From assembly GCA_020637515.1 (NCBI GenBank), contig JACKKG010000001.1:124001-188000 (forward strand): DNA of 64,000 bases, read 5' to 3'. The DNA comes from Rhodobacter sp. GTDB lineage: Bacteria > Pseudomonadota > Alphaproteobacteria > Rhodobacterales > Rhodobacteraceae. The translations under genes and the position numbers were made by a program. The notes beneath the pieces were generated by a model. That model was not told the origin of the DNA, made no database searches, and saw nothing but the letters and a program-made list of their open reading frames with translations. How positions within the stretch are numbered: the stretch's first letter is position 1; each line of letters opens with the position of its first letter. Of this stretch, positions 34,187-42,788 are shown piece by piece.

Positions 34187-34839
34187 TGCAGAACGTCCTT
34201 TTCTTCGCCACGACCTCGGCCACGCAGCGCGAATTCCATCAGCGTGACCAGCGTTTCGCGGCGCGTTTCCAGCGACGGGGCCTCGAGCAGGGCCTGGCGT
34301 TCCTCGGGCGGAAACGGGCACAGCATGGACAGCGCGTTGATGAGCATCTCGTCCTCGGCGTCCTTGAGGCTGGGCCATTCCGCCGACAGGTTCACGGCCT
34401 CGAAATACCGCGCGAGCAGGTCGAGAAACCCCACGCGGTCCAGCCGCGGGTCCTGTTCCGCCCGCCCGAGATCGCGCGCGAATGTGTCCCATTGCACCCG
34501 GCCGCGCCGATACGGGGCCGGCCCGGTGCCCAGATCCTCGATCAGGCGAAACCGCGAAACGCCGATCAGGGTGATCATGTAGCGCCCGTCCTCGGTTTCC
34601 GAGAAACTGGTCAGGCGCCCCGCGCAGCCGATACTGTGCAGCCGGTCCCCGCCACCGGCGGGCGTGACGCGCGGCTGGATCATGCCGATGAGACGGGTTC
34701 GGGTGGCCAGGCAATCCTCGACCATCGCCAGATAGCGCGGCTCGAAGATGTGCAAAGGCAGCCGGGCACGCGGCAGGACCAATGCGCCCGGCAAGGGGAA
34801 CAGCGGGATCGTGTCTGGCAGGTCCGACGCGCTCAGCAT
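34183..34839 (-). CDS. LON peptidase substrate-binding domain protein
   Basis: A 218-aa protein from ATG 34839 (MLSASDLPDTIPLFPLPGALVLP); a TTG at 34875 would add 12 residues. The PUA-like Lon N-terminal domain is shown by LFPLPGALVLPRARLPLHIFEPRYLAMV and GCAGRLTSF. There is no ATPase or protease domain, so it is a stand-alone substrate-binding module of unknown role. It forms an operon with the thioredoxin upstream and the Trm112-like gene downstream. Confidence 0.9.
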   Translation of the reverse strand: MLSASDLPDTIPLFPLPGALVLPRARLPLHIFEPRYLAMVEDCLATRTRLIGMIQPRVTPAGGGDRLHSIGCAGRLTSFSETEDGRYMITLIGVSRFRLIEDLGTGPAPYRRGRVQWDTFARDLGRAEQDPRLDRVGFLDLLARYFEAVNLSAEWPSLKDAEDEMLINALSMLCPFPPEERQALLEAPSLETRRETLVTLMEFALRGRGRGEEKDVLQ

Positions 34840-34867
34840 GGCGTGGATGATACCGCCCCCGTGTCCC

Positions 34868-35773
34868 TCAGGCAAACAGCATCGAGGACAGACGGCGGCG
34901 GCCCTTCTGGACCAGCGGATCGTTGGGCTTCAGCGCGTCGAAGATGGTGAACAACTGCGCCTTGGCGGCGCCGTCGTTCCATTCGCGATCGCGGCGGAAC
35001 AGCTCCAGCAGGGTGTCGATGGCACCGGCGATGTCACCCTTGGCGTGCAGCGCCTGCGCCAGATCGAAGCGCGCCTGATTGTTGGCGGGATCGCCCTCAA
35101 GCACCGCGCGCAGATCCTCGACCGGGCCGGCGTTGGCGGCCTGATGCGCCAGCGCCAGTTGTGCGCGCGCGGCCTCGACCTCTTTCGCGGCGGCGATGGC
35201 GTCGGGGGCGTTGTTCAAAAGCGCCTCGGCCTGATCCAGGGCGCCCAGCGCGATCTGCGCCCGCGCCAGACCGCCCAGCGCCACGGCATTCTCGGGTTCC
35301 TCGCCCAGAACGGCGGCGAAGATCTCGGCGGCTCCCGCGGCGTCGCCTTCACCGAGCACGGTCTCGGCCTCGTCCAGCGCGGCGCCCAGGCCGCCGTCGT
35401 CGCCGCCCAGTTCCACCAGTTTCTCGACGAATTTCTTCAGTTCCGAGGCCGGCAGCGCGCCCTGAAAGGCATCGACCGGGCGGCCCTGGTAAAAGGCATA
35501 GACCGTCGGAATCGACTGGATGCGCAACTGACCGGCGATCTGCTGGTTCTCGTCCACGTTCAGCTTGACCATCCGCACCTTGCCCTTGACGGCATTGACG
35601 GCGGCTTCCAGCGCCGGGCCCAGCGTGCGGCAAGGACCGCACCAGGGCGCCCAGAAATCGACGATGACGGGAACCTCCTGGCTCGCGTCCACGACGTCTT
35701 GCATGAATTCGGCTTCGCTCGTTTCCTTCACCCAACCGCCGGCGGCGGGGGTCGCATCCATCTGGCCCAGCAT
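34868..35773 (-). CDS. Thioredoxin domain/TPR protein, YbbN (CnoX)-like
   Basis: A 301-aa protein from ATG 35773 (GGAG upstream); the frame is open to 35875. The N-terminal thioredoxin domain (about 15-115) keeps the intact WCGPC (C45, C48). The C-terminus holds TPR-like helical repeats (about 135-290, AGAAEIFAAVLGEEPENAVAL). E. coli YbbN (CnoX) is a chlorine-responsive chaperedoxin but lacks the CXXC reductase pair; here the CGPC pair suggests redox activity as well as holdase function. Confidence 0.9.
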   Translation of the reverse strand: MLGQMDATPAAGGWVKETSEAEFMQDVVDASQEVPVIVDFWAPWCGPCRTLGPALEAAVNAVKGKVRMVKLNVDENQQIAGQLRIQSIPTVYAFYQGRPVDAFQGALPASELKKFVEKLVELGGDDGGLGAALDEAETVLGEGDAAGAAEIFAAVLGEEPENAVALGGLARAQIALGALDQAEALLNNAPDAIAAAKEVEAARAQLALAHQAANAGPVEDLRAVLEGDPANNQARFDLAQALHAKGDIAGAIDTLLELFRRDREWNDGAAKAQLFTIFDALKPNDPLVQKGRRRLSSMLFA

Positions 35774-35890
35774 GGCATTCTCCATTCGCAGGTCCGACCG
35801 CGGTCGGCTTTGCCCCTTATATGCGTTGCCTCGGCCGCCGTTCCAAGAGGCCAGCCGCATGACACCGCGCCGCACCCGGCGCGGGGCGCG

Positions 35891-37183
35891 TCAGACGATC
35901 ACATCCATCGCGCGTTGTTCCCCGACCCCAAACACCCGCTTGTAGCGCGCGACCTCGTCCGCCGGGCCCATCGCCTTGGACGGGTTGTCCGACAGCTTGA
36001 CCGTGGGCCGCCCGTTGGCCGAGACCGCCTTGCACACCAGCGAGAAGGGCGCGAGCGCGTCGCCGTTGGCGAGGCCGCGGAAATCGTTGGTCAAAAGCGT
36101 GCCCCAACCGAACGAGACCTTGACCCGACCGGCAAAGCGGGCGTGCAGGTCCTCGATCTTTTCGACATCGAGTCCGTCCGAAAAGATCACCAGCTTTTTC
36201 GCCGGATCCTCGCCACGGTCCTTCCACCAGCGGATCGCCACCTCGGCCGCCGCCGCCGGATCGCCCGAATCGATGCGGATGCCGGTCCAGCCGGCCAGCC
36301 AGTCCGGGGCGTTCTTCAAGAACCCCTCGGTGCCGTAGGTGTCGGGCAGGATGATGCGCAGGTTGCCGTCGTGTTCTTCGTGCCAGTCGGACAGCACGCG
36401 ATAGGGGGCCTCGGCCAGTGCGGCGTCGGTTTCCGCCAGCGCGGCCATCACCATCGGCAGTTCGTGCGCGTTGGTGCCGACGGCCTCGAGATCGCGACGC
36501 ATGGCGATTCGGCAGTTCGAGGTGCCGCTGAACGCATCGCCCAGCCCCTCCATCATCGCCTGCACGCACCAGTCCTGCCACAGAAAGCTGTGCCGGCGGC
36601 GGGTGCCGAAATCGGCGATCTTCAGCCCCGGGATCTGCCGCAGGCGCTGCACCTTGTCCCACACCCGCGCCATCGCCCGGGCATAGAGCACCTCCAGCTC
36701 GAATTTGCCCATGGTCTTCAGAACCGCGCGCGAACGCAGCTCCATCAGGATCGCCAGCGCCGGGATTTCCCACATCATGACCTCGGGCCAGGCGCCTTCG
36801 AAGGTCAGCTCATACTGGCCATCGCGCTTTTCCAGCTGATAGGGCGGCAGGCGCAGGGTCTCGAACCACTCCATGAAATCCGAACGGAACATTTGCCGCT
36901 TGCCGTAAAAGGTGTTGCCCCTGAGCCAGGTGCTTTCGCCGCGCGTCAGGCCCAGACCGCGCACATGGTCCAGTTGCTCGCGCAACTCGCCCTCGTCCAC
37001 CAGGTCGGCCAGGCGCACCCGCGTGCTGCGGTTGATCAACGAAAACGTCACCCGGGTGTCCGGCCGATTGCGAAAGATCGACTGACACATCAGAAGCTTG
37101 TAAAAGTCCGTATCAATCAGCGACCGGACGATCGGGTCGATCTTCCAGTTGTGATTGTGGACGCGGGTTGCGATATCGACCAT
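35891..37183 (-). CDS. pncB: Nicotinate phosphoribosyltransferase
   Basis: A 430-aa protein of normal PncB length, starting MVDIATRVHNHNWKIDPIV with AGGAGG upstream. SLIDTDFYKLLM and TFSLINRS are N-terminal signatures, and the histidine in FGTRRRHSFLWQD is the expected autophosphorylation site of the family. The enzyme joins nicotinate and PRPP to give nicotinate mononucleotide, with ATP stimulation, in the NAD salvage pathway. It appears monocistronic. Confidence 0.94.
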   Translation of the reverse strand: MVDIATRVHNHNWKIDPIVRSLIDTDFYKLLMCQSIFRNRPDTRVTFSLINRSTRVRLADLVDEGELREQLDHVRGLGLTRGESTWLRGNTFYGKRQMFRSDFMEWFETLRLPPYQLEKRDGQYELTFEGAWPEVMMWEIPALAILMELRSRAVLKTMGKFELEVLYARAMARVWDKVQRLRQIPGLKIADFGTRRRHSFLWQDWCVQAMMEGLGDAFSGTSNCRIAMRRDLEAVGTNAHELPMVMAALAETDAALAEAPYRVLSDWHEEHDGNLRIILPDTYGTEGFLKNAPDWLAGWTGIRIDSGDPAAAAEVAIRWWKDRGEDPAKKLVIFSDGLDVEKIEDLHARFAGRVKVSFGWGTLLTNDFRGLANGDALAPFSLVCKAVSANGRPTVKLSDNPSKAMGPADEVARYKRVFGVGEQRAMDVIV

Positions 37184-37274
37184 CGGGCCCCTCCTGCCGG
37201 CGAAACGGGCGTTCCGCCGTTCATAGCGGCTGAGAGGCCAGGCTGCAAAGCCCGAAAGGGCGGAAAGGATCGGC

Positions 37275-38246
37275 ATGACGCGGCCCGACATCGGCGTGAT
37301 TGGCGCGGGCGCCTTTGGCACGGCGCTGGCAATTGCCCTGGCGCAGGCCGGAAAGCGCGTGGCCCTGTGGGCGCGCGATCCCGCCCAAGCCGAGGCGATG
37401 GCTCGCCAACGCGAGAACGCGGCCCGCCTGCCCGGCGCCCCTTTGCCCCCCCGCCTGACCCCGACCGCCGATCTGACCCAGGCCGCGCAGGCCCCCATCC
37501 TGCTGCTGGCGGTGCCCACCCAGACGCTGCGCGGCGTGGTCCGGACGCACGCCCGGGACCTGACCGGCCGAACGCTGGTCGCCTGCTGCAAGGGCGTGGA
37601 ACTGGGCACCGGCCTGCTGCCGACGCAGGTGATCGCGGCGGTGATCCCCGGCGCGCCGGCGGCCGTGCTGACCGGCCCCAGTTTTGCCGCCGACATCGCG
37701 CTGGGCAAGCCCACGGCCCTGACCTTGGCGCTGTCTGGCACGGGCGGCGAGACGTTGCAGGCGGCGCTGGCGACGCACAACCTGCGGCTCTATCTGTCCG
37801 ATGACCCGGTCGGCGCGCAATGGGCGGGGGCGCTGAAGAACGTCATTGCCATTGCCGCCGGCCTGACGATCGGCGCGGGCCTGGGCGAAAGCGCCCGCGC
37901 CGCGCTGATGACGCGCGGCATGGCCGAGATGGCGCGCCTGGCAACCCAGCGCGGCGCGCGGGCGGAAACGCTGTGGGGGCTGTCCGGATTCGGCGATCTG
38001 GTGCTGACCTGCACATCCGAGAAATCGCGCAATTTCCGCCACGGGCTGGCGATCGGACAGGGCGCGGCGCCGGACCCGTCGCAGACCGTCGAAGGCGTGA
38101 TGACCGCCCACGCCATCGCCGCCGATGCCGACCCCGACAGGCTGCCGGTGACCTGCATGGTCTCGGCGCTGCTGAAGGGCGCGGTGTCGCTGGACCTGGC
38201 CAAGGACCTGCTGTTGTCGCGCCCGCTCAGGCGCGAACGCGGCTGA
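37275..38246 (+). CDS. gpsA: NAD(P)-dependent glycerol-3-phosphate dehydrogenase
   Basis: A 323-aa GpsA: Rossmann GAGAFGTA near the N-terminus, catalytic Lys in WAGALKNVIAIAAG, and GFGDLVLTCTSEKSRN in the C-terminal domain. It reduces dihydroxyacetone phosphate to sn-glycerol-3-phosphate for phospholipid synthesis. It starts 91 bp upstream-divergent from pncB. Its end overlaps the znuB end by 20 bp in convergent orientation. Confidence 0.95.
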   Translation: MTRPDIGVIGAGAFGTALAIALAQAGKRVALWARDPAQAEAMARQRENAARLPGAPLPPRLTPTADLTQAAQAPILLLAVPTQTLRGVVRTHARDLTGRTLVACCKGVELGTGLLPTQVIAAVIPGAPAAVLTGPSFAADIALGKPTALTLALSGTGGETLQAALATHNLRLYLSDDPVGAQWAGALKNVIAIAAGLTIGAGLGESARAALMTRGMAEMARLATQRGARAETLWGLSGFGDLVLTCTSEKSRNFRHGLAIGQGAAPDPSQTVEGVMTAHAIAADADPDRLPVTCMVSALLKGAVSLDLAKDLLLSRPLRRERG

Positions 38247-39042
38247 GAATAGCCCGGCGCAGGGCCGCGCCGCCCAGCGTCCCCGCGAAAAACGCAGCCG
38301 AGGCCGTGACGATGCTGGGCCCGGCCGGCGTGTCCAGCACCAACGAGGCAGCCAGCCCCGCCACCACCGCCAGCGCGGCCAGCGCCACGGCGGCCATCGC
38401 CATCCCTTCGGGCGAGCGCGCGTAGACGCGCGCGGTCGCGGGCGGGATCAGCAGCATCGCCCCGATCAGCAGCGCACCCACCACCTTCAGCGCCACCGCG
38501 ACGACGATCGCCAGCGCCAGCACCAGCACCAGGTGTTCGCGCCGCGGATCCAGGCCCAGGCTGCGCGCCAGGTCCTCGCTGATGGTCGCGCTCAGCAGGG
38601 CCTCCCATCGCCACGCCAGCAACGCGAGCACCAGCCCGACCCCGGCCGCAGCGGACCACAGGTCGGCCGCGCCGACGGTCAGGATGTCGCCGAACAGCCA
38701 GGCCGACAGATCCACCCGCACGCCGGGCAGGAACGAGACCGCCACCAGCCCCAGCGCCAGCGCCGAATGCGCCAGGACCCCCAGCAGCGTATCGACCGCC
38801 CAGCCCCGTCCCTGCAACGCGGCGATGACCAGTGCCATGACCAGCGCCGTCACCAGCGTGCCCAGCGTGACCGAGATGCCAAAGGCCAGCGCCAACGCCA
38901 CGCCCAGAATGGCGCCATGCGCGGTGGCGTCGCCGAAATAGGCCATACGCCGCCAGACCACGAAACACCCCAGCGGCCCCGCCGCCAGTGCCAGCAGCAG
39001 CCCCGCCGCCAGCGCGCGCAGGACAAAGGCGTCAATGATCAT
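38227..39042 (-). CDS. znuB: Zinc ABC transporter permease
   Basis: A 271-aa membrane protein from ATG 39042 (MIIDAFVLRALAAGLLLAL). Eight or so hydrophobic segments and the RRMAYFGDATAHGAILGVAL motif mark the ABC-3 metal permease family. It forms the inner-membrane channel for zinc import with ZnuC and ZnuA. Its start overlaps znuC by 11 bp; its 3' end overlaps gpsA on the opposite strand. Confidence 0.92.
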   Translation of the reverse strand: MIIDAFVLRALAAGLLLALAAGPLGCFVVWRRMAYFGDATAHGAILGVALALAFGISVTLGTLVTALVMALVIAALQGRGWAVDTLLGVLAHSALALGLVAVSFLPGVRVDLSAWLFGDILTVGAADLWSAAAGVGLVLALLAWRWEALLSATISEDLARSLGLDPRREHLVLVLALAIVVAVALKVVGALLIGAMLLIPPATARVYARSPEGMAMAAVALAALAVVAGLAASLVLDTPAGPSIVTASAAFFAGTLGGAALRRAILSRVRA

Positions 39043-39793
39043 GGTCGCAGACCTCGTGGTCATGGGGGTGGTCGGGATGGTCGGCACCGTGGTCGTGGTG
39101 GTGCTGATAGAGGGCCAGCGCACCCTGCGAGCCCAGGCCGAACAGCGCGCGGTATTCCGGCGCGTTCGACACGACCGAGGGCGTCCCCTCGCAGCAGACA
39201 TGCCCGTTCAGGCAGACCACACGGTCCGAGGCGCTCATCACCACGTGCAGGTCGTGGCTGACGCTGAGAACGGCACAGCCGATGGCGCGGCGCACCTCCT
39301 CGATCAGGCGATAGAAGGCGGCGGTTCCGGGCTGGTCCAGGCCCTGCGTCGGTTCGTCCAGAACCAGAAGCTGCGGATCGCCGGCCAGCGCGCGCGCCAA
39401 CAGCACGCGCTGGAACTGCCCGCCCGACAGCGTGGCCATTTCGCGCGTCTCCAGGCCGGGCGCACCGACCCGTGCCAGCAAGGCCGCGACCTCGTCGGCG
39501 CGCAAGCGCCGGTTCAGGCGCAGGAACCGGGACACCGGCAACGGCAGGTTCGCATCCAGGTGCAGGGTCTGCGGCACATAGCCGACCCTGAGCCCGGGCG
39601 CGCGCCGCACGGTCCCCCCGGACAGCGGCACCATGCCCAGAAGGGCCCGCAACAATGTCGATTTTCCCGAACCGTTCGGGCCGACGATGGTGACGATCTC
39701 ACCCGCGCGCAGGGTGAAATCGACGTGATGCAGCACCGGCGGCGCGTGCCCATAGGCCACGTCGAGTCCGCGCGCCTCGATCAGCGGGATCAT
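39032..39793 (-). CDS. znuC: Zinc ABC transporter ATPase with His-rich tail
   Basis: A 253-aa ABC ATPase from ATG 39793: Walker A GPNGSGKST (about 39-47), signature LSGGQFQRV, Walker B LLVLDEPTQGLD and the switch His in SVSHDLH. The last 25 residues are exceptionally rich in His and Asp (HHHDHG...DHPHDHEVCDHDH), an extension that could bind zinc. It sits between zur (ATGA overlap) and znuB. Confidence 0.93.
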   Translation of the reverse strand: MIPLIEARGLDVAYGHAPPVLHHVDFTLRAGEIVTIVGPNGSGKSTLLRALLGMVPLSGGTVRRAPGLRVGYVPQTLHLDANLPLPVSRFLRLNRRLRADEVAALLARVGAPGLETREMATLSGGQFQRVLLARALAGDPQLLVLDEPTQGLDQPGTAAFYRLIEEVRRAIGCAVLSVSHDLHVVMSASDRVVCLNGHVCCEGTPSVVSNAPEYRALFGLGSQGALALYQHHHDHGADHPDHPHDHEVCDHDH

Positions 39794-40272
39794 GGCGCGG
39801 CCCCAGTCTGGCACAGGGCGCACAGACCCAACGCCTCGATCGTCGCGCGCTCGACCTGAAATCCGTGCCCCTCGGCGCCACTTTGCAGCACGTCCCGCAG
39901 GGGGTCGGCCGGGATCTCGGCCACCGCGTCGCAGCCCCGACAGATCAGGAAGGCGGCGCTGTGGTCGCGGCCGGGGTGGGCGCAGGCGGCAAAGGCGTTG
40001 AGCCGCCGGATGCGATGGGCGAGCCCGTTTTCGACCAGGAACTCCAGCGCGCGGTAGGCGACCGGCGGCTGGTGGCCAAAACCGTCCTCGGACAGGCGCT
40101 GCAACACGTCATAAGCCCCCATCGCGCCATGCCGCTCCAGCAGGATCTCCAGCGCCCTGCGGCGCACCGGGGTCAGGCGCAGGCCCCGCTGCCGGGCCAG
40201 GGTTTCGGCCTCGGCCAGAGCGGTGTGGACGCAGCGGTGATGGTCGTGCGGCTCAAAGGCGGGCGTGGACAT
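39790..40272 (-). CDS. zur: Zinc uptake regulator (Fur family)
   Basis: A 160-aa Fur-family repressor with His-rich N-terminus (EPHDHHRCVH), winged helix at about 25-90 and two CxxC-type zinc ligands (ICRGC near 110 and LCALC near 154). It represses zinc uptake genes when zinc is sufficient. It is co-transcribed with znuC and znuB and divergent from znuA, with a palindromic site between. Confidence 0.93.
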   Translation of the reverse strand: MSTPAFEPHDHHRCVHTALAEAETLARQRGLRLTPVRRRALEILLERHGAMGAYDVLQRLSEDGFGHQPPVAYRALEFLVENGLAHRIRRLNAFAACAHPGRDHSAAFLICRGCDAVAEIPADPLRDVLQSGAEGHGFQVERATIEALGLCALCQTGAAP

Positions 40273-40290
40273 GGCAGGGTCTTGCCTCTG

Positions 40291-40324
40291 GTTATGTTAT
40301 AATATAACTTAGTTACAGTATAAC
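40291..40324. promoter_or_regulatory. Zur-type operator in the zur/znuA intergenic region
   Basis: The 18-bp GTTATGTTATAATATAAC (40291-40308) matches its own reverse complement at 16 of 18 positions and includes a TATAAT -10-like hexamer (40298-40303). A second partial palindrome, GTTACAGTATAAC, follows at 40312-40324. Zur boxes of alphaproteobacteria are AT-rich palindromes of this form. The site can repress both divergent transcripts. Confidence 0.8.
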
Positions 40325-40352
40325 ACTCCTGCATGCAGAGCCAAGCCCCACC

Positions 40353-41294
40353 ATGATCCTTCGCCCAGCCCTGATCGCCTCGATCCTCGTCACACCCGCC
40401 CTGGCCCAGCCCCCCCGCGTGGCCGCCGACACGCCGATCGTGCAATCGCTGGCCGCGCAGGTGCTGGGCGATCTGGGCACGCCCGACCTGCTGCTGGACC
40501 GGGGCGCCGATCCACATCACGCGCAACTCAGGCCCAGTCAGGCCCGGGCGCTGTCCAGGGCCGATCTGGTTCTATGGTCCGGCGAGGGCATGACACCCTG
40601 GCTTGAGCGCCCGCTCGCGACCCTGGCCGATGGCACCGTGCTGGACCTCGATCAGGTCGCGGGACTGCGCCTGCAACCCTTCCAGCCGTCGCCGCTGCTG
40701 GACATGAGCGATCCCGACACCGACGAGGCCGACCACGACCACGACTACGACCACGAGGGCCACCACCACGAAGGCACCGACCCGCATGTCTGGCTGGACC
40801 CCCAGAACGCGATCGCCTGGCTGGATGCGATCGCCGCGCGCCTGGCGGCGCTGGACCCGGCGAATGCGGCCACTTACCGCGCCAATGCCGATGCCGCGGC
40901 CCAAGGGATCCGCGCCCTCAGGGACGAGATCGCCGCGACGCTCGCACCGGCCAGCGGCACAGGATTGGTGATGTCGCACGATGCCTATGGCTATTTCGCG
41001 ACAGCCTTTCCGCTGACGGTGCTGGGCACCATCAGCCTGGGCGATGCCAGTGACCCGGGCGCCGCCCGACTCGCACGGTTGCGCGCGGCCCTGGCCGAGG
41101 CCGGCCCCGCCTGCCTGTTCCCCGAATCCAACCACCCCGCGCGCTACGTCGCCCTGATCGCCGAGGGCACGGCGCTGCGCATCGGCGCCCCGCTCGACCC
41201 GGCGGGCACGACGCTCGACCCGGGGCCGGATCTCTACGCGCAAACGCTGCGCGCCCTCGCCCGGGCCATCGCCGATTGCGCCGAGGCCCCTTGA
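40353..41294 (+). CDS. znuA: Zinc ABC transporter periplasmic binding protein
   Basis: A 313-aa cluster A-I binding protein with a short signal peptide (MILRPALIASILVTPALAQ). DPHHAQL near residue 54 gives the first zinc histidines; a charged His-rich loop (about 128-140) and DPHVWLDPQNA follow. The last signature is MSHDAYGYFA. It captures periplasmic zinc for ZnuBC. It is divergently transcribed from the zur-znuCB operon. Confidence 0.94.
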   Translation: MILRPALIASILVTPALAQPPRVAADTPIVQSLAAQVLGDLGTPDLLLDRGADPHHAQLRPSQARALSRADLVLWSGEGMTPWLERPLATLADGTVLDLDQVAGLRLQPFQPSPLLDMSDPDTDEADHDHDYDHEGHHHEGTDPHVWLDPQNAIAWLDAIAARLAALDPANAATYRANADAAAQGIRALRDEIAATLAPASGTGLVMSHDAYGYFATAFPLTVLGTISLGDASDPGAARLARLRAALAEAGPACLFPESNHPARYVALIAEGTALRIGAPLDPAGTTLDPGPDLYAQTLRALARAIADCAEAP

Positions 41295-41325
41295 CCCGGG
41301 GGCCAGTGCGTGGCCCCCTGTCCGG

Positions 41326-41991
41326 ATGTGCGGACGTATCGCCATCACCCTGCCCCATGACGCGATGACGCGGCTGTTCGCGGCAACCCCCGCGAACGAT
41401 CTGCCCCCCGTGCCGCGCTACAACGTCACCCCAACCTCCGCGCTGGCGGTGGTCGTCGCGCAGGGGGGCAACCGGCGCTACGGGGCGATGCGCTGGGGGC
41501 TGATCCCGCGCTGGTACAAACACCCCACCGACGGCCCGCTGCTGTTCAACGCCCGCGCCGAAACCCTGGCCGAGAAACCCGCCTTTGCCGAGGCCGCCCG
41601 CAAAAGGCGCTGCCTGATCCCGGTTTCGGGCTTTTACGAATGGACACGCGACGGCGACACCCGCCTGCCCTGGTATGTGACCCGCGCCGATGGCGATCCG
41701 ATGATCCTCGCCGGCGTCTGGCAGACCTGGACCGACCCCCAGGGCACCCGCCTTGCCACCTGCGCCGTGATCACCACCGCGGCACAGGGCCCCATGGCCG
41801 CGCTGCACGACCGCGTGCCGGTGATCGTTGAGACAGGCGACTGGCCCCTCTGGCTGGGCGAGGCCGGCCACGGCGCGGCCAGGCTGATGCGCCCCCTGGC
41901 CGACGACGCGCTCACGATGCACCGGGTCGGCACCGCGGTGAATTCCAACCGCGCCGAGGGACCCGAACTGATCGACCCGCTCCTCGACTGA
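41326..41991 (+). CDS. yedK: SOS response-associated peptidase (YedK/SRAP)
   Basis: A 221-aa SRAP domain protein with the invariant N-terminal MCGRIAI, whose Cys2 after Met removal forms a thiazolidine crosslink with abasic sites in single-stranded DNA. NARAET, ISxFYEW-like VSGFYEWT and LHDRVPVIVE motifs are present. It shields abasic DNA damage at replication forks. The stop precedes a dispersed repeat by a few bases. Confidence 0.92.
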   Translation: MCGRIAITLPHDAMTRLFAATPANDLPPVPRYNVTPTSALAVVVAQGGNRRYGAMRWGLIPRWYKHPTDGPLLFNARAETLAEKPAFAEAARKRRCLIPVSGFYEWTRDGDTRLPWYVTRADGDPMILAGVWQTWTDPQGTRLATCAVITTAAQGPMAALHDRVPVIVETGDWPLWLGEAGHGAARLMRPLADDALTMHRVGTAVNSNRAEGPELIDPLLD

Positions 41992-41996
41992 GGGGG

Positions 41997-42085
41997 TCTT
42001 TGTGCCGGAAATATCCTCGGGGGTTTCCAAAGGGGGCAGAAGGCCCCCTTTGGGCGGGGGGTGCGGGGGGCGGCAGCCCCCCGCC
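41997..42085. repeat. Dispersed repeat, copy C with two hairpins
   Basis: The head TCTTTGTGCCGGAAATATCC is followed by CGGGGG and two stem-loops. The first is a 10-bp stem at 42027-42036 with 42044-42053 (loop CAGAAGG). The second is a 9-bp stem at 42063-42071 with 42076-42084 (loop GGCA). It lies between convergent genes yedK and yggS and could terminate both. Confidence 0.7.
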
Positions 42086-42736
42086 TTAACCCGTCCGCGA
42101 CCCGAACAGCGCCGAGCCCACGCGCACATGCGTCGCGCCCAGTTCCACGGCGGTCTCAAAGTCGTCGGACATCCCCATCGACAGACCCGCCAACCCGTTC
42201 TGCGCCGCCAGCACCGCCAGCAGGCGGAAATGCGGCGCCGGGTCCTGATCGGCGGGCGGGATGCACATCAACCCCTCCAGCGGCAGGCCAAGTGCGCGCA
42301 CCCTCGCCACCAGCGCCTCGGCCTCGTCGGGCAGCACCCCGGCCTTCTGCGGCTCGGCGCCCGTGTTGACCTGCACGAACAGCGCCGGGCATCGCCCCAG
42401 GTCGTCGGCCAGCCGCGCCAGCGTTTCCGCCAGCTTCAGGCGGTCCACGGAATGGATCGCGTCGAACAGCCCCATCGCGACGCGCGCCTTGTTGGTCTGC
42501 AAGGGCCCGATCAGATGCAGCGACACGCCCGCGAACCGGGCCTGAAAGGGGGGCCACCGGGTCTGCGCCTCTTGCACGCGGTTCTCGCCAAAGAGTCGCT
42601 GACCCTGCGCCAGCACGGCCTCGACCTTTTCGGGCGGCTGAACCTTGGACACGGCGATCAGCGTGACGGAACCGGGTTCGCGCCCGGCGCGCAGTTCGGC
42701 GGCGCGCAGGCGTTCGGTGATGGCGGACAGGGTCAT
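42086..42736 (-). CDS. yggS: YggS family pyridoxal phosphate homeostasis protein
   Basis: A 216-aa single-domain PLP protein from ATG 42736 (MTLSAITERLRAAELRAG). The PLP lysine is in AVSKVQPP, and FGENRVQEA plus the C-terminal MGMSDDFETAVELGATHVRVG...LFG are diagnostic. It binds PLP without known catalysis and maintains vitamin B6 and amino-acid balance. The N-terminal extension to 42877 is not supported. Confidence 0.93.
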   Translation of the reverse strand: MTLSAITERLRAAELRAGREPGSVTLIAVSKVQPPEKVEAVLAQGQRLFGENRVQEAQTRWPPFQARFAGVSLHLIGPLQTNKARVAMGLFDAIHSVDRLKLAETLARLADDLGRCPALFVQVNTGAEPQKAGVLPDEAEALVARVRALGLPLEGLMCIPPADQDPAPHFRLLAVLAAQNGLAGLSMGMSDDFETAVELGATHVRVGSALFGSRTG

Positions 42737-42788
42737 TCGGGCCTCCTTCGTCGCGGGAAGCAAGCCATAGCGCGGCCGGAAAGGAAAG

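Noticed and set aside
34748..37804. A 1018-aa open frame on the plus strand
   Set aside because: It is antisense to thioredoxin, pncB and part of the LON gene, all well supported on the minus strand.
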